Positions 53,529 through 61,381 of a DNA stretch of 64,000 nt are shown one piece after another. The DNA is from Bacteroidetes bacterium ADurb.Bin013. GTDB taxonomy: Bacteria; Bacteroidota; Bacteroidia; Bacteroidales; UBA932. How positions within the stretch are numbered: position 1 is the stretch's first letter; every line of letters starts with the position of its first letter. The translations under genes were made by a program, and so were the position numbers. The stretch covers positions 51,874-115,873 of the forward strand of contig MWFB01000004.1 in the NCBI GenBank assembly GCA_002071385.1, read 5' to 3'. Below the pieces are notes generated by a model. That model was not told the DNA's origin. It was given only the letters and a program-made list of their open reading frames with translations, and did no database searches.

Positions 53529-54414
53529 TTTTGGTCTTCACTTCCATGGTCAGATCTATCGCTTGAACCTGTCCTCCCTGTTCAACCACCAGCTCACCCC
53601 GCAGCGACTGTGTTCCGTTGCTTTCAACCACCCATCCGCTCTGTATATCGATTACTGAAGTGGCTTCGCCATTTCCCGATATCCCCTCCATGCGCTGCGG
53701 TGTGTCAGGTTTCTTGGCATTGGGATCGGGCATGATGACCGATTTTGCTGTAATGATGGCCCTGTTGCCCGTTACTTCAATCAGACGCTGCTGTACCGTG
53801 ACAATGGCACCCAGCTCCTGGCTGGACTCCTCATCTGTCCAGACTGAAGGAATGATCATTTCCCGTTCCGGGAACTTGGTCAGACCTGCCTGTACCACAC
53901 TTTTTATGGTATTCTGGCTGAACATCTGTTTTATCTGTACCATCGTTTGTTCCCTGCGACGGCGGGCATATTGTGTAGCCAGGATGCTGTCGGCTTGGCT
54001 ATAAATGGTATCTTCCACGGGCATTTGCTCCAGGATCTCCCCCCTGCGGGAAATGATCATTTGCAATGGTTGACCCATCATACTTCTGATGGCCTGCCCC
54101 AGGACGTCCTCCCCTTCCGAATCAAAAACCTGCGATTGTCCCTGCCCCTGGGCTTTTATGGTCATTTGTGTCACACGTGCTTCCACCAGGTATCCCTGCT
54201 CCACCTCTTCTGCCAGGGTCACAACAGCTCCAATGATCTGGTCTGTCTGTGTGACAACGTTCCCCATACCGGGAACAATCAGGGTCATAGTCTGGTTGAT
54301 CTCCAAGAACACCGGGTATTCCACCCCTTTTTCCGGTTTGAATTCCATTTTAATGCTTTGTGCCTGCATGGAAAGGGCGGCAAACACAATTAACAAGCTT
54401 ACAAGTCGTTTCAT
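53515..54414 (-). CDS. DUF6263 family secreted protein
   Basis: 299 residues with a signal peptide ending MQAQ. The body begins YPVFLEINQTMTLIVPGMGN and runs through long beta strands with MEGISGNGEATSVIDIQSGWVV near the end. This resembles DUF6263 (formerly hypothetical periplasmic proteins of Bacteroidota); assignment is from general pattern. No Cys and no catalytic motif evident. The ATG at 54414 is divergent from the S9 peptidase. Confidence 0.65.
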   Translation of the reverse strand: MKRLVSLLIVFAALSMQAQSIKMEFKPEKGVEYPVFLEINQTMTLIVPGMGNVVTQTDQIIGAVVTLAEEVEQGYLVEARVTQMTIKAQGQGQSQVFDSEGEDVLGQAIRSMMGQPLQMIISRRGEILEQMPVEDTIYSQADSILATQYARRRREQTMVQIKQMFSQNTIKSVVQAGLTKFPEREMIIPSVWTDEESSQELGAIVTVQQRLIEVTGNRAIITAKSVIMPDPNAKKPDTPQRMEGISGNGEATSVIDIQSGWVVESNGTQSLRGELVVEQGGQVQAIDLTMEVKTKITGK

Positions 54415-54436
54415 TGCTCTTTTCTTTAAATTTCCA

Positions 54437-54444
54437 CAAACTTA
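54437..54444 (-). promoter_or_regulatory. -7 promoter element for the DUF6263 gene
   Basis: TAAGTTTG on the minus strand, 22 bases before the ATG at 54414. Confidence 0.45.
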
Positions 54445-54456
54445 CAATTAATTCAC

Positions 54457-54464
54457 TAATTTTG
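54457..54464 (+). promoter_or_regulatory. -7 promoter element for the S9 peptidase gene
   Basis: TAATTTTG, 18 bases before the ATG at 54483; divergent from the DUF6263 element. Confidence 0.45.
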
Positions 54465-54482
54465 AAGTCAAACCACAACCTT

Positions 54483-56564
54483 ATGAACAGAACAATCTTG
54501 CTATTTATGATGTTTACAGCCTCTCTGGCTCTGTCTCAATGCTCTGGCAACGAGCATAACAAGGCCCCCCTGATAGGGAAAAACATGGAAATACCCGAAA
54601 GTGACCTGCTCAATTCCACCATCCTGAACCTTTTCGGACGCGTTAGCGATCCCCAGGTTTCTCCCGACGGTAAAAGGATCGTGTATGGTGTTACTTATAC
54701 CTCTATAAAAGAGAACAGGCGCAACCGGGAACTTTTTGTAATGGATATCGACGGGCAGCATAACGTACAAATAACACGGACACCGGCAAGCGAATCCAAC
54801 GCCCGCTGGCTGGACAATGACCGCCTTCTCTTTGTCTGCGACGGCAAATTATGGATCATGCAGGCCGATGGGACCGGACGGCAACAAGTAACAGGAACGG
54901 ACAAATCCATTTCTGAGTTCAGCATCTCTCCTACCGGGGACAGGATACTCTTTATTTCCACCGTCCCCTCCGGCATGAAGCCCACCGATCTTGATCCCTC
55001 CCTGGATAAGTCCACCGGACGTGTCATTGACGATTTGATGTACCGTCACTGGGATTGTTTTGTAGAAGAGATACCCCATTCCTTTACAGCCCTTTTTGAC
55101 GGAAAGACCCTTTCCAATGTGACCGACCTGCTGGAAGGACAGCTTTTTGAACTGCCTACGCTACCCTTCGGGGATATAGGGGAACTGTGCTGGAGCCCGG
55201 ATGGGAAAAGTATTGCCTATTCCTGTCGCAAAATGACAGGCAAAGACTACGCCGTATCCACGAATACAGACATCTACCTGAGGGACCTGGAATCAGGACA
55301 GGAAACCAACCTGAGCCAGGGCATGATGGGTTACGACACAGCCCCCAGATTTTCACCATGCGGCAACTTCCTGGTGTGGAACAGCATGGAGCGGGACGGC
55401 TACGAGGCCGACAAAAACCGGCTTATGCTGTATTCATTCGCGGACGGCTCCATCAAAGACCTTACGGCATCATTCCGTTACAATATGGAAAGTGTCACCT
55501 GGGCCCCAGACAGCAAAATGTTGTATTTCAATTCCTGTGCCCAGGGAATAAACCAGTTGTTCAGCCTGGACCCGGCAACGGGCAAGATACATCAAATCAC
55601 TACCGGCTGGTATGATTGCGGACCGGTTCAGATTTCGGCTGACACGGGAACCGGAGCACGGCTCATCGGCACCTATGTTTCCATGTCCATGCCCACCGAG
55701 GTGGTCTCCGTCCATCCCGAAACCGGAGAATACACCCAACTGACCACTGAAAACAGTGACATACTCAACCACTTGACAATGGGCCAGGTGGAAGAACGGT
55801 GGGTTACCACTACTGATAACAAGAAAATGCTTACCTGGGTGGTATATCCGCCACACTTTGATCCCCAAAAGAAATACCCGGCCGTGCTCTTCTGTGCCGG
55901 GGGACCTCAGTCCACCCTTTCCCAGGGTTGGTCCTATCGCTGGTGCCACCAGTTGATAGCAGCCAACGGGTATATCGTCATCCTGCCCAACCGCCGGGGA
56001 ACAACAGCTTTTGGACAGGAATGGACGGAACAGATCAGCGGCGATTATACAGGCCAGAACATGCAGGATTACCTGAGTGCTGTGGACCACATGAAACGAG
56101 AGCCCTTTGTTGATGGCAGCCGGATAGCTGCCGTGGGAGCCAGTTATGGAGGATATTCGGTATTTCACCTGGCAGGGACACATAACGAACGCTTTGCCGC
56201 CTTCATTGCTCACGCAGGCATTTTCAATACAGAACACATGTACATGACCACGGAGGAGATCTGGTTTCCGCACTGGGACAACGGCGGTGCCCCATGGGAC
56301 AAGAATCCTGTTGCTGTGAACCACTATGCCCAATCCCCGCATAAGCGGGTGCAATACTGGAACAAGCCCATCCTGATTACCCATGGAGAAATGGACTACC
56401 GTATACCCGTGGACCAGGCCATGGCCGCTTTCAATGCTGCCAAACTGCACGGTGTGCCTGCCAGGCTGGTCCTCTTCCCCGATGAGAACCACTGGATACT
56501 GAAACCACAGAACAACATGCTATGGAATAAGGTTTTCTTTGAGTTCCTGGAGAAATATATGTAG
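54483..56564 (+). CDS. S9-family serine peptidase (prolyl-oligopeptidase/DPP type)
   Basis: 693 residues from the ATG at 54483 (MNRTILLFMM); earlier in-frame starts to 54360 would overlap the DUF6263 gene. Signal peptide with a possible lipobox SQC. A beta-propeller of WD40/TolB-like repeats (about 45-415) has DPQVSPDGKRIVYG, SWSPDGKS-type and FSPCGNFLVW units. The C-terminal alpha/beta hydrolase has nucleophile Ser in GASYGGYS (about residue 554), Asp in HGEMDYRIP and His in DENHWI. Probably a periplasmic dipeptidyl or oligopeptidase. Confidence 0.92.
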   Translation: MNRTILLFMMFTASLALSQCSGNEHNKAPLIGKNMEIPESDLLNSTILNLFGRVSDPQVSPDGKRIVYGVTYTSIKENRRNRELFVMDIDGQHNVQITRTPASESNARWLDNDRLLFVCDGKLWIMQADGTGRQQVTGTDKSISEFSISPTGDRILFISTVPSGMKPTDLDPSLDKSTGRVIDDLMYRHWDCFVEEIPHSFTALFDGKTLSNVTDLLEGQLFELPTLPFGDIGELCWSPDGKSIAYSCRKMTGKDYAVSTNTDIYLRDLESGQETNLSQGMMGYDTAPRFSPCGNFLVWNSMERDGYEADKNRLMLYSFADGSIKDLTASFRYNMESVTWAPDSKMLYFNSCAQGINQLFSLDPATGKIHQITTGWYDCGPVQISADTGTGARLIGTYVSMSMPTEVVSVHPETGEYTQLTTENSDILNHLTMGQVEERWVTTTDNKKMLTWVVYPPHFDPQKKYPAVLFCAGGPQSTLSQGWSYRWCHQLIAANGYIVILPNRRGTTAFGQEWTEQISGDYTGQNMQDYLSAVDHMKREPFVDGSRIAAVGASYGGYSVFHLAGTHNERFAAFIAHAGIFNTEHMYMTTEEIWFPHWDNGGAPWDKNPVAVNHYAQSPHKRVQYWNKPILITHGEMDYRIPVDQAMAAFNAAKLHGVPARLVLFPDENHWILKPQNNMLWNKVFFEFLEKYM

Positions 56565-56603
56565 GTTTTTACGATACAGGTCATTTTTTACGCACCGCTG
56601 TTA

Positions 56604-56611
56604 TAGGTTTG
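56604..56611 (+). promoter_or_regulatory. -7 promoter element and inverted repeat before ssb
   Basis: TAGGTTTG fits TAnnTTTG, 26 bases before the ssb ATG. Immediately after it, ATGCGTT (56612-56618) and AACGCAT (56630-56636) form a perfect 7-base inverted repeat with an 11-base spacer, ending one base before the ATG. Confidence 0.45.
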
Positions 56612-56637
56612 ATGCGTTTAACTAATAATAACGCATT

Positions 56638-56994
56638 ATGGAACAATCTATCAACAAAGTAGAATTGATGGGACGCGTGGGAGCAGATCCCAGGATCGGC
56701 CAGTCGGAAGAAGGAAGAAGGGTGATGAATTTCAACCTGGCTACCGGAGAGGTGATTAAAACAGGCACGGGAGCGCTCAAGGAGGAGACAACCTGGCACC
56801 GCGTCGTGGCCTGGGAGGGGAAAGATATCGCCCCTTTTGAATCGGTCAAAAAAGGAACCCGCCTGATAATCACCGGCAAGATACGAACCAATGCCTACGA
56901 AAAAGACGGCCAGCCCCGGTATATCCAGGAAGTTGTAGCACAGACACTCCGGGAAGTGGACTCCAGGAAACCGGGTGACATGAACCCAAGTTAA
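56638..56994 (+). CDS. ssb: Single-stranded DNA-binding protein
   Basis: 118 residues with one OB fold: NKVELMGRVGADPRIGQSEEGRRV, then TTWHRVVAWEGKDIAPFESVKKGTRLIITGKI and YIQEVVAQTLREVD. It lacks the flexible linker and acidic tip (DDDIPF-like) through which SSB recruits partners; it ends RKPGDMNPS. It may be the second, shorter SSB that many Bacteroidota carry, or the main one in a lineage without the tip. The ATG follows an inverted repeat. Confidence 0.9.
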   Translation: MEQSINKVELMGRVGADPRIGQSEEGRRVMNFNLATGEVIKTGTGALKEETTWHRVVAWEGKDIAPFESVKKGTRLIITGKIRTNAYEKDGQPRYIQEVVAQTLREVDSRKPGDMNPS

Positions 56995-57002
56995 AATTTA
57001 CG

Positions 57003-57010
57003 TACATTTG
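57003..57010 (+). promoter_or_regulatory. -7 promoter element for cysS
   Basis: TACATTTG, 21 bases before the ATG at 57032; no good -33. Confidence 0.5.
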
Positions 57011-57031
57011 CAGACATAATTACCAACCCGC

Positions 57032-58501
57032 ATGCCACGAGATCTATTCATATACAATACCCTTACCAGGGAAAAGGAAAAATTTGAGCCACTTGTTCCC
57101 GGACATGTGGGTCTTTATGTCTGCGGCCCCACTGTATACGGCGACCCCCACCTGGGACATGCCCGTCCGGGTGTGGTTTATGATGTGTTTGTTAGACTTC
57201 TGAAAGAGCTGGGTTATAAAGTCCGGTATGTCCGCAACATAACAGATGTGGGACACCTGGAAAACGACTCGGATTCGGGAGAAGACAAGATCGCCCGCAA
57301 AGCCCGGCTGGAGGAACTCGAGCCCATGGAGGTGGTACAGTATTACACCATCCGGTACCACCAGGCCATGGCCCTCCTCAACACCCTGCCTCCCAGCATA
57401 GAGCCAAGAGCCTCGGGACATATTACCGAACAGATAGCCGTGATAGCGCAAATCCTGGATGCCGGTATGGCTTACCTGGTCAACGGGTCTGTCTATTTTG
57501 ACGTTGAAAAATACAACAAGACACACCGTTTCGGGATACTTTCAAGGCGTGTCCTGGAAGACCTGATGGCCAATACGCGTAAGCTGGAAGGCCAGGAGGA
57601 AAAGCGCTTTCCCTTTGATTTTGCGCTTTGGAAAAAAGCATCCCCGCAGCATATCATGCGCTGGCCGTCGCCATGGAGCGAGGGTTTCCCCGGCTGGCAC
57701 CTGGAGTGTTCTGTGATGAGTTCCAAATACCTTGGACAAGTATTTGATATCCATGGCGGGGGAATGGACCTGCTGTTTCCGCACCATGAATGTGAACTGG
57801 CCCAGAATACCATAACAAGGGGCAAAGACAGCGTGCGGTACTGGATGCACAACAACCTGATTACCATCAACGGACAGAAAATGGGCAAATCCCTGGGGAA
57901 TTTCATCACCCTGCAGGAATTGTTCCAGGGTACCCACCCTCTCCTTACTCAATCCTTCCATCCCATGACTGTCAGGTTTTTCATCCTGCAGGCACATTAT
58001 CGCGGAACACTCGATTTCAGTAACGATGCCCTGCTAGCCGCCGGCAAAGGCCTTAAAAGGCTGCTCCAGGCACGCAGGGTGCTTGCAAAACTATCCGTTT
58101 CTCCAGAGGCGGCCGTTTCGGCTACGTTGCAGGAAATGGAGGAAAAGATCTACCAGGCCTTATGTGACGATATGAACACACCCATTGCCCTGGGAACGCT
58201 TTTTGAGCTGGTAACCTGGATACATACCGCCTCTGATTCGGCCCGCCCTGTTTCGCAGGGAGACAAGGAGCTTGTGGAACGGATATACAGCCGGGTGGTA
58301 GAAGGAATCCTGGGCCTGAGGGAAGAAGGAGACAATGACCGGCTTCCCCTGATTGAAGGACTGATAGATATGATCCTGGAATTCCGGACTCAGGCCAGGG
58401 CCACGAAGAACTGGAACGAATCGGACCGCATCCGCGACCGGCTTTCCTCGCTGGGCGTTCATATAAAAGACTCCAGGGAAGGAACCGGCTGGGAGTTGTA
58501 A
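57032..58501 (+). CDS. cysS: Cysteine--tRNA ligase
   Basis: 489-residue class I synthetase. HIGH-type motif in GPTVYGDPHLGHARPG, zinc ligands Cys (YVCGPTVYG), Cys and His (WHLECSVMSS, FPHHECELAQ), and KMSKS-type motif KMGKSLGNF. C-terminal helical anticodon-binding region intact. Followed by a strong terminator. Confidence 0.98.
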   Translation: MPRDLFIYNTLTREKEKFEPLVPGHVGLYVCGPTVYGDPHLGHARPGVVYDVFVRLLKELGYKVRYVRNITDVGHLENDSDSGEDKIARKARLEELEPMEVVQYYTIRYHQAMALLNTLPPSIEPRASGHITEQIAVIAQILDAGMAYLVNGSVYFDVEKYNKTHRFGILSRRVLEDLMANTRKLEGQEEKRFPFDFALWKKASPQHIMRWPSPWSEGFPGWHLECSVMSSKYLGQVFDIHGGGMDLLFPHHECELAQNTITRGKDSVRYWMHNNLITINGQKMGKSLGNFITLQELFQGTHPLLTQSFHPMTVRFFILQAHYRGTLDFSNDALLAAGKGLKRLLQARRVLAKLSVSPEAAVSATLQEMEEKIYQALCDDMNTPIALGTLFELVTWIHTASDSARPVSQGDKELVERIYSRVVEGILGLREEGDNDRLPLIEGLIDMILEFRTQARATKNWNESDRIRDRLSSLGVHIKDSREGTGWEL

Positions 58502-58550
58502 GCACGTATTCGGCCAGGAAAAGCAGGCCTATCCGTGAAAGCAGGAAATG

Positions 58551-58588
58551 TAAAGAGGGATACTGTCGCCTTTCAGTATCCCTCTTTA
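58551..58588 (+). terminator. Intrinsic terminator after cysS
   Basis: A perfect 15-bp stem, TAAAGAGGGATACTG (58551-58565) with its complement (58574-58588), and an 8-base loop, followed by TT. Lies 50 bases past the cysS stop. Confidence 0.85.
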
Positions 58589-58864
58589 TTTCGTGGCACG
58601 ACCCATGGATCTTCTGTTTGCATGAAAAAATTCCGCGTGCTCACTGCTTTAGTTGTCAATAATATAGTCAAATAGCGTTCCAAAAACTTTCCCCGATTTT
58701 CAATCTGCTGATTTTCAGAACTGTTTTTTCACTGACAAAAAAGAAAGCCAACGACCTGAGAAATATGTTGGGGAACTGAGTGTGCCATTTGGGGAATAAT
58801 TCCCCAAATAAACAGTTCATTTTCCCCCTTTTGTGCTACTGGGATTTCTTTATATCTTAGCTTC
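58589..58864. other. Intergenic region before the hybrid kinase
   Basis: 276 bases, AT-rich, without a real gene. A 17-codon open frame at 58622-58675 begins MKKFRVLTALVV, like the start of a signal peptide, and then stops; it may be the remnant of a secreted-protein gene or chance. At 58768-58809 is an operator-like cluster (see the separate entry). No clear -7 promoter box for the kinase was found. Confidence 0.5.
58768..58809. promoter_or_regulatory. Operator-like palindrome plus half-site upstream of the hybrid kinase
   Basis: A perfect inverted repeat, arms ATTTGGGGAAT and ATTCCCCAAAT around one base (58787-58809). A further copy of the half-site TTGGGGAA (58768-58775) lies exactly 21 bp (two helical turns) upstream of the same half-site in the palindrome. 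There is no T-run, so it is not a terminator. Its position 56 bp before the kinase start suggests a dimer-binding operator, possibly for the NtrC-type partner regulator; that link is inference. Confidence 0.55.
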
Positions 58865-61381
58865 ATGAAACAAGATGTGGGTTTTCGCCTGAAAGTGGTT
58901 TTCAGTTACATATTGTTGGCGGCTCTGATCGCCGGTGCTGGCTGGTACGTGTACAAACGTGTGTACCCGTTTCTCTTTCAGAGCGATGACCGCCGGGAAG
59001 AGATCCTGGAACGAAGCCTTTTGATCAGCAACACCATATCACTGTTATACGAAGCCGAATGGCTGGGAACTCGTTTTATCCAGGACCCAAAAGCCGAAAA
59101 TTATGACCTCTACCGCTTTGCCCTGGACAAGGTAGATGTGATGCTCGATTCCCTGGGAAGGGGTACCACCATGGAGCGTCAACAGGAGATCCTGCAGGAA
59201 ATTGACAGCCTGCTGGTATACCGTAACATAAACATACAGGATATTGCCCGGCAGCAGAAGGAACTCTCCCAGCGCAGCAACCGGGATGTGGCGCAAAAAG
59301 TGGACAGGGCGCTACCCCAGGTTCCGGCTATGACACAGACCCCAAAACTGGCCGAGATAACTTCCCGTCCCATGCCACCTGTTGTCTTACGTGAAGAAGT
59401 CATTTACGATACCATCACAACGGCGGTACACCGGCCCAGGCAGAATTTCTTTGAACGGTTGGGCAACGCTTTTGCTCCTTCCCGCATGCAGGACAGCATA
59501 ACCGAGATAAAGCAGATCCGCCGTACCATAACCGATTCCCTGGTCCGCATCATACCAGGGACCCCGCAACCTGTAGCCGTTCAGACCACAGACCGTGACA
59601 CCGTGGTCCAGGCGGTCATGAGGGTTCTGGACGATGTGGAAGCCGCACGGCAGCGTCAACTTAGGGCCATCTCGATACAACTGGAGCAGCTGATAGAAAC
59701 AGACCGGGCCCTGAACCTGCAAATCAATAAATTATTGGAAGAATTGAACCAGGAGTGGTTCAGCACTACTCTTACGGCCCTGGAAACCCGCAGGGCTTCG
59801 CTGGAAAAGGCCGGGAGCTCACTGTCCATATTGGGCGTAGCCGCTTTGCTGATCATTCTGCTCTCCACCCTGCTTATTTTTACTGACCTGAATAAAAGCC
59901 GGAAATACCGGCGGGATCTGGAAGTGGCCCGCAGCCGTGCCGAGGAATTGATGAAAAGCCGGGAAAAACTGCTGCTTACCGTAACGCACGACATCAAAGC
60001 TCCCCTGAGCGCCATCATAGGGTACCTGGACCTGCTTAAGCACCCCTCGGACAAGGGCCCCGAACAACAATTGAAAGAATACCTGGACCCCATGATACAC
60101 TCTGCCGGACACGTGATGGAGCTGTTGGCCAATCTGCTGGAATACTACCGCCTGGATGCGCATAAAACGCAGCTCAATCCCATCGTGACACCTGTCAGGA
60201 AATTATTCGAAGAAGCAATTGACGTGTTTGCCCCGACAGCAGGCAAAAAGGGGATTATCCTGAACCTGCGCACGGCCATTCCCCCGGAAACATGCATAAT
60301 TACAGACCCTTTGCGTTTGCGGCAAGTTATGATGAACCTGCTTTCCAACGCTGTTAAATTTACAGACAAGGGACATATAGACCTGCACGTTTCGCTGGAT
60401 GGTCCGGAATTATTCTTTTCTGTATATGACACCGGGAAGGGCATTGCCCCGGAGGCCCAAAAGCGCATCTTTGATGAATTCACACGCGAGGAAGCGTCCC
60501 GCACTCCTGAAAAGGAAGGCGTTGGACTGGGTCTTTCCATAGTAAAACGTACTATTGAGCTGTTCAAAGGCAATATTACCCTATCCAGGAACGAGGATTC
60601 GGGGAGTACTTTCTGCGTTACCATACCAATAGAAACAACCAGCATGCAGGCACCGGACATTCCCCTTGAAGTCAAACCGGTTTATTTGGAACCGCTCCGC
60701 GTTCCCCTGCGCGTCCTGGTTGTGGACGATGATCCGGCTCAATTAGCCCTTTCCACGGAAATGCTGCGTCTTTCGGGCCACCTGGTTGCCACGGCGCAGG
60801 GAGCAGAAGCTGCTATCAACATAGTAAAACATGTACCGGTAGATGTGATCCTGACGGATATCCAGATGCCGAACGGAGATGGATTCCATTTACTGGAACA
60901 GATAAGACGCCTGGCAGATACTCCCATAATTGCAGTGACAGCGAACAGTTACTATACATCCCGGCATTTTTTGGATAAAGGGTTTTCAGGCCACCTGGCT
61001 AAGCCTTTTGTGAAAGAACAGCTGACCCAGGCGCTTGCACCCATAACATCTGCAGTTCCCTACGAGCTGTTTTCACTGGTGGAAATGGGACGCATGGTGG
61101 AAGCCGATCTGGATGCTGTAACGCAGGTGTTGCGTGTTTTTCATGCTGCCACAAGCGAAAGCCTTAAAATAATGGAAAAATCTCTGGAACAGGGCGATTA
61201 TGGAAGGATAGCCTCTGTTGCTCATAAAATGCTCCCCATGTTTCGGCAATTGCAATCGCCCATGGTCAAGGACCTTATTGTTCTGGAACGTTCCGGGAAA
61301 GAAGATCCCGCAAGGGTGAGCCGTGTGATCAAACAGGCCGCAGAGTTACTCCAGGTTATAGAGTTTCATTTTATTGTATAA
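58865..61381 (+). CDS. Hybrid sensor histidine kinase (HisKA-HATPase-REC-Hpt)
   Basis: 838 residues. Membrane helix about 10-31; extracytoplasmic region about 32-320, rich in predicted helix, with a Pro-rich linker in the middle; second helix about 318-342. HisKA has THDIKAPLSAI (His near residue 375). HATPase has MMNLLSNAVKF, VYDTGKGIAPE and GVGLGLSIVKR. REC has VVDDDPAQ and Asp in LTDIQMPNGDGF (about residue 663). The C-terminal Hpt domain has SVAHKMLPMF (His near 784). A full internal phosphorelay His-Asp-His, ready to pass to a separate regulator. It overlaps the convergent NtrC-type gene by 36 bases. Confidence 0.93.
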   Translation: MKQDVGFRLKVVFSYILLAALIAGAGWYVYKRVYPFLFQSDDRREEILERSLLISNTISLLYEAEWLGTRFIQDPKAENYDLYRFALDKVDVMLDSLGRGTTMERQQEILQEIDSLLVYRNINIQDIARQQKELSQRSNRDVAQKVDRALPQVPAMTQTPKLAEITSRPMPPVVLREEVIYDTITTAVHRPRQNFFERLGNAFAPSRMQDSITEIKQIRRTITDSLVRIIPGTPQPVAVQTTDRDTVVQAVMRVLDDVEAARQRQLRAISIQLEQLIETDRALNLQINKLLEELNQEWFSTTLTALETRRASLEKAGSSLSILGVAALLIILLSTLLIFTDLNKSRKYRRDLEVARSRAEELMKSREKLLLTVTHDIKAPLSAIIGYLDLLKHPSDKGPEQQLKEYLDPMIHSAGHVMELLANLLEYYRLDAHKTQLNPIVTPVRKLFEEAIDVFAPTAGKKGIILNLRTAIPPETCIITDPLRLRQVMMNLLSNAVKFTDKGHIDLHVSLDGPELFFSVYDTGKGIAPEAQKRIFDEFTREEASRTPEKEGVGLGLSIVKRTIELFKGNITLSRNEDSGSTFCVTIPIETTSMQAPDIPLEVKPVYLEPLRVPLRVLVVDDDPAQLALSTEMLRLSGHLVATAQGAEAAINIVKHVPVDVILTDIQMPNGDGFHLLEQIRRLADTPIIAVTANSYYTSRHFLDKGFSGHLAKPFVKEQLTQALAPITSAVPYELFSLVEMGRMVEADLDAVTQVLRVFHAATSESLKIMEKSLEQGDYGRIASVAHKMLPMFRQLQSPMVKDLIVLERSGKEDPARVSRVIKQAAELLQVIEFHFIV

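Noticed and set aside
58602..58630. Sigma-54-like sequences TGGCACGACCCATGG and TGGATCTTCTGTTTGCA upstream of the hybrid kinase
   Set aside because: The first lacks GC at -12 and the second has 11 instead of 10 bases between GG and GC; sigma-54 spacing is strict.
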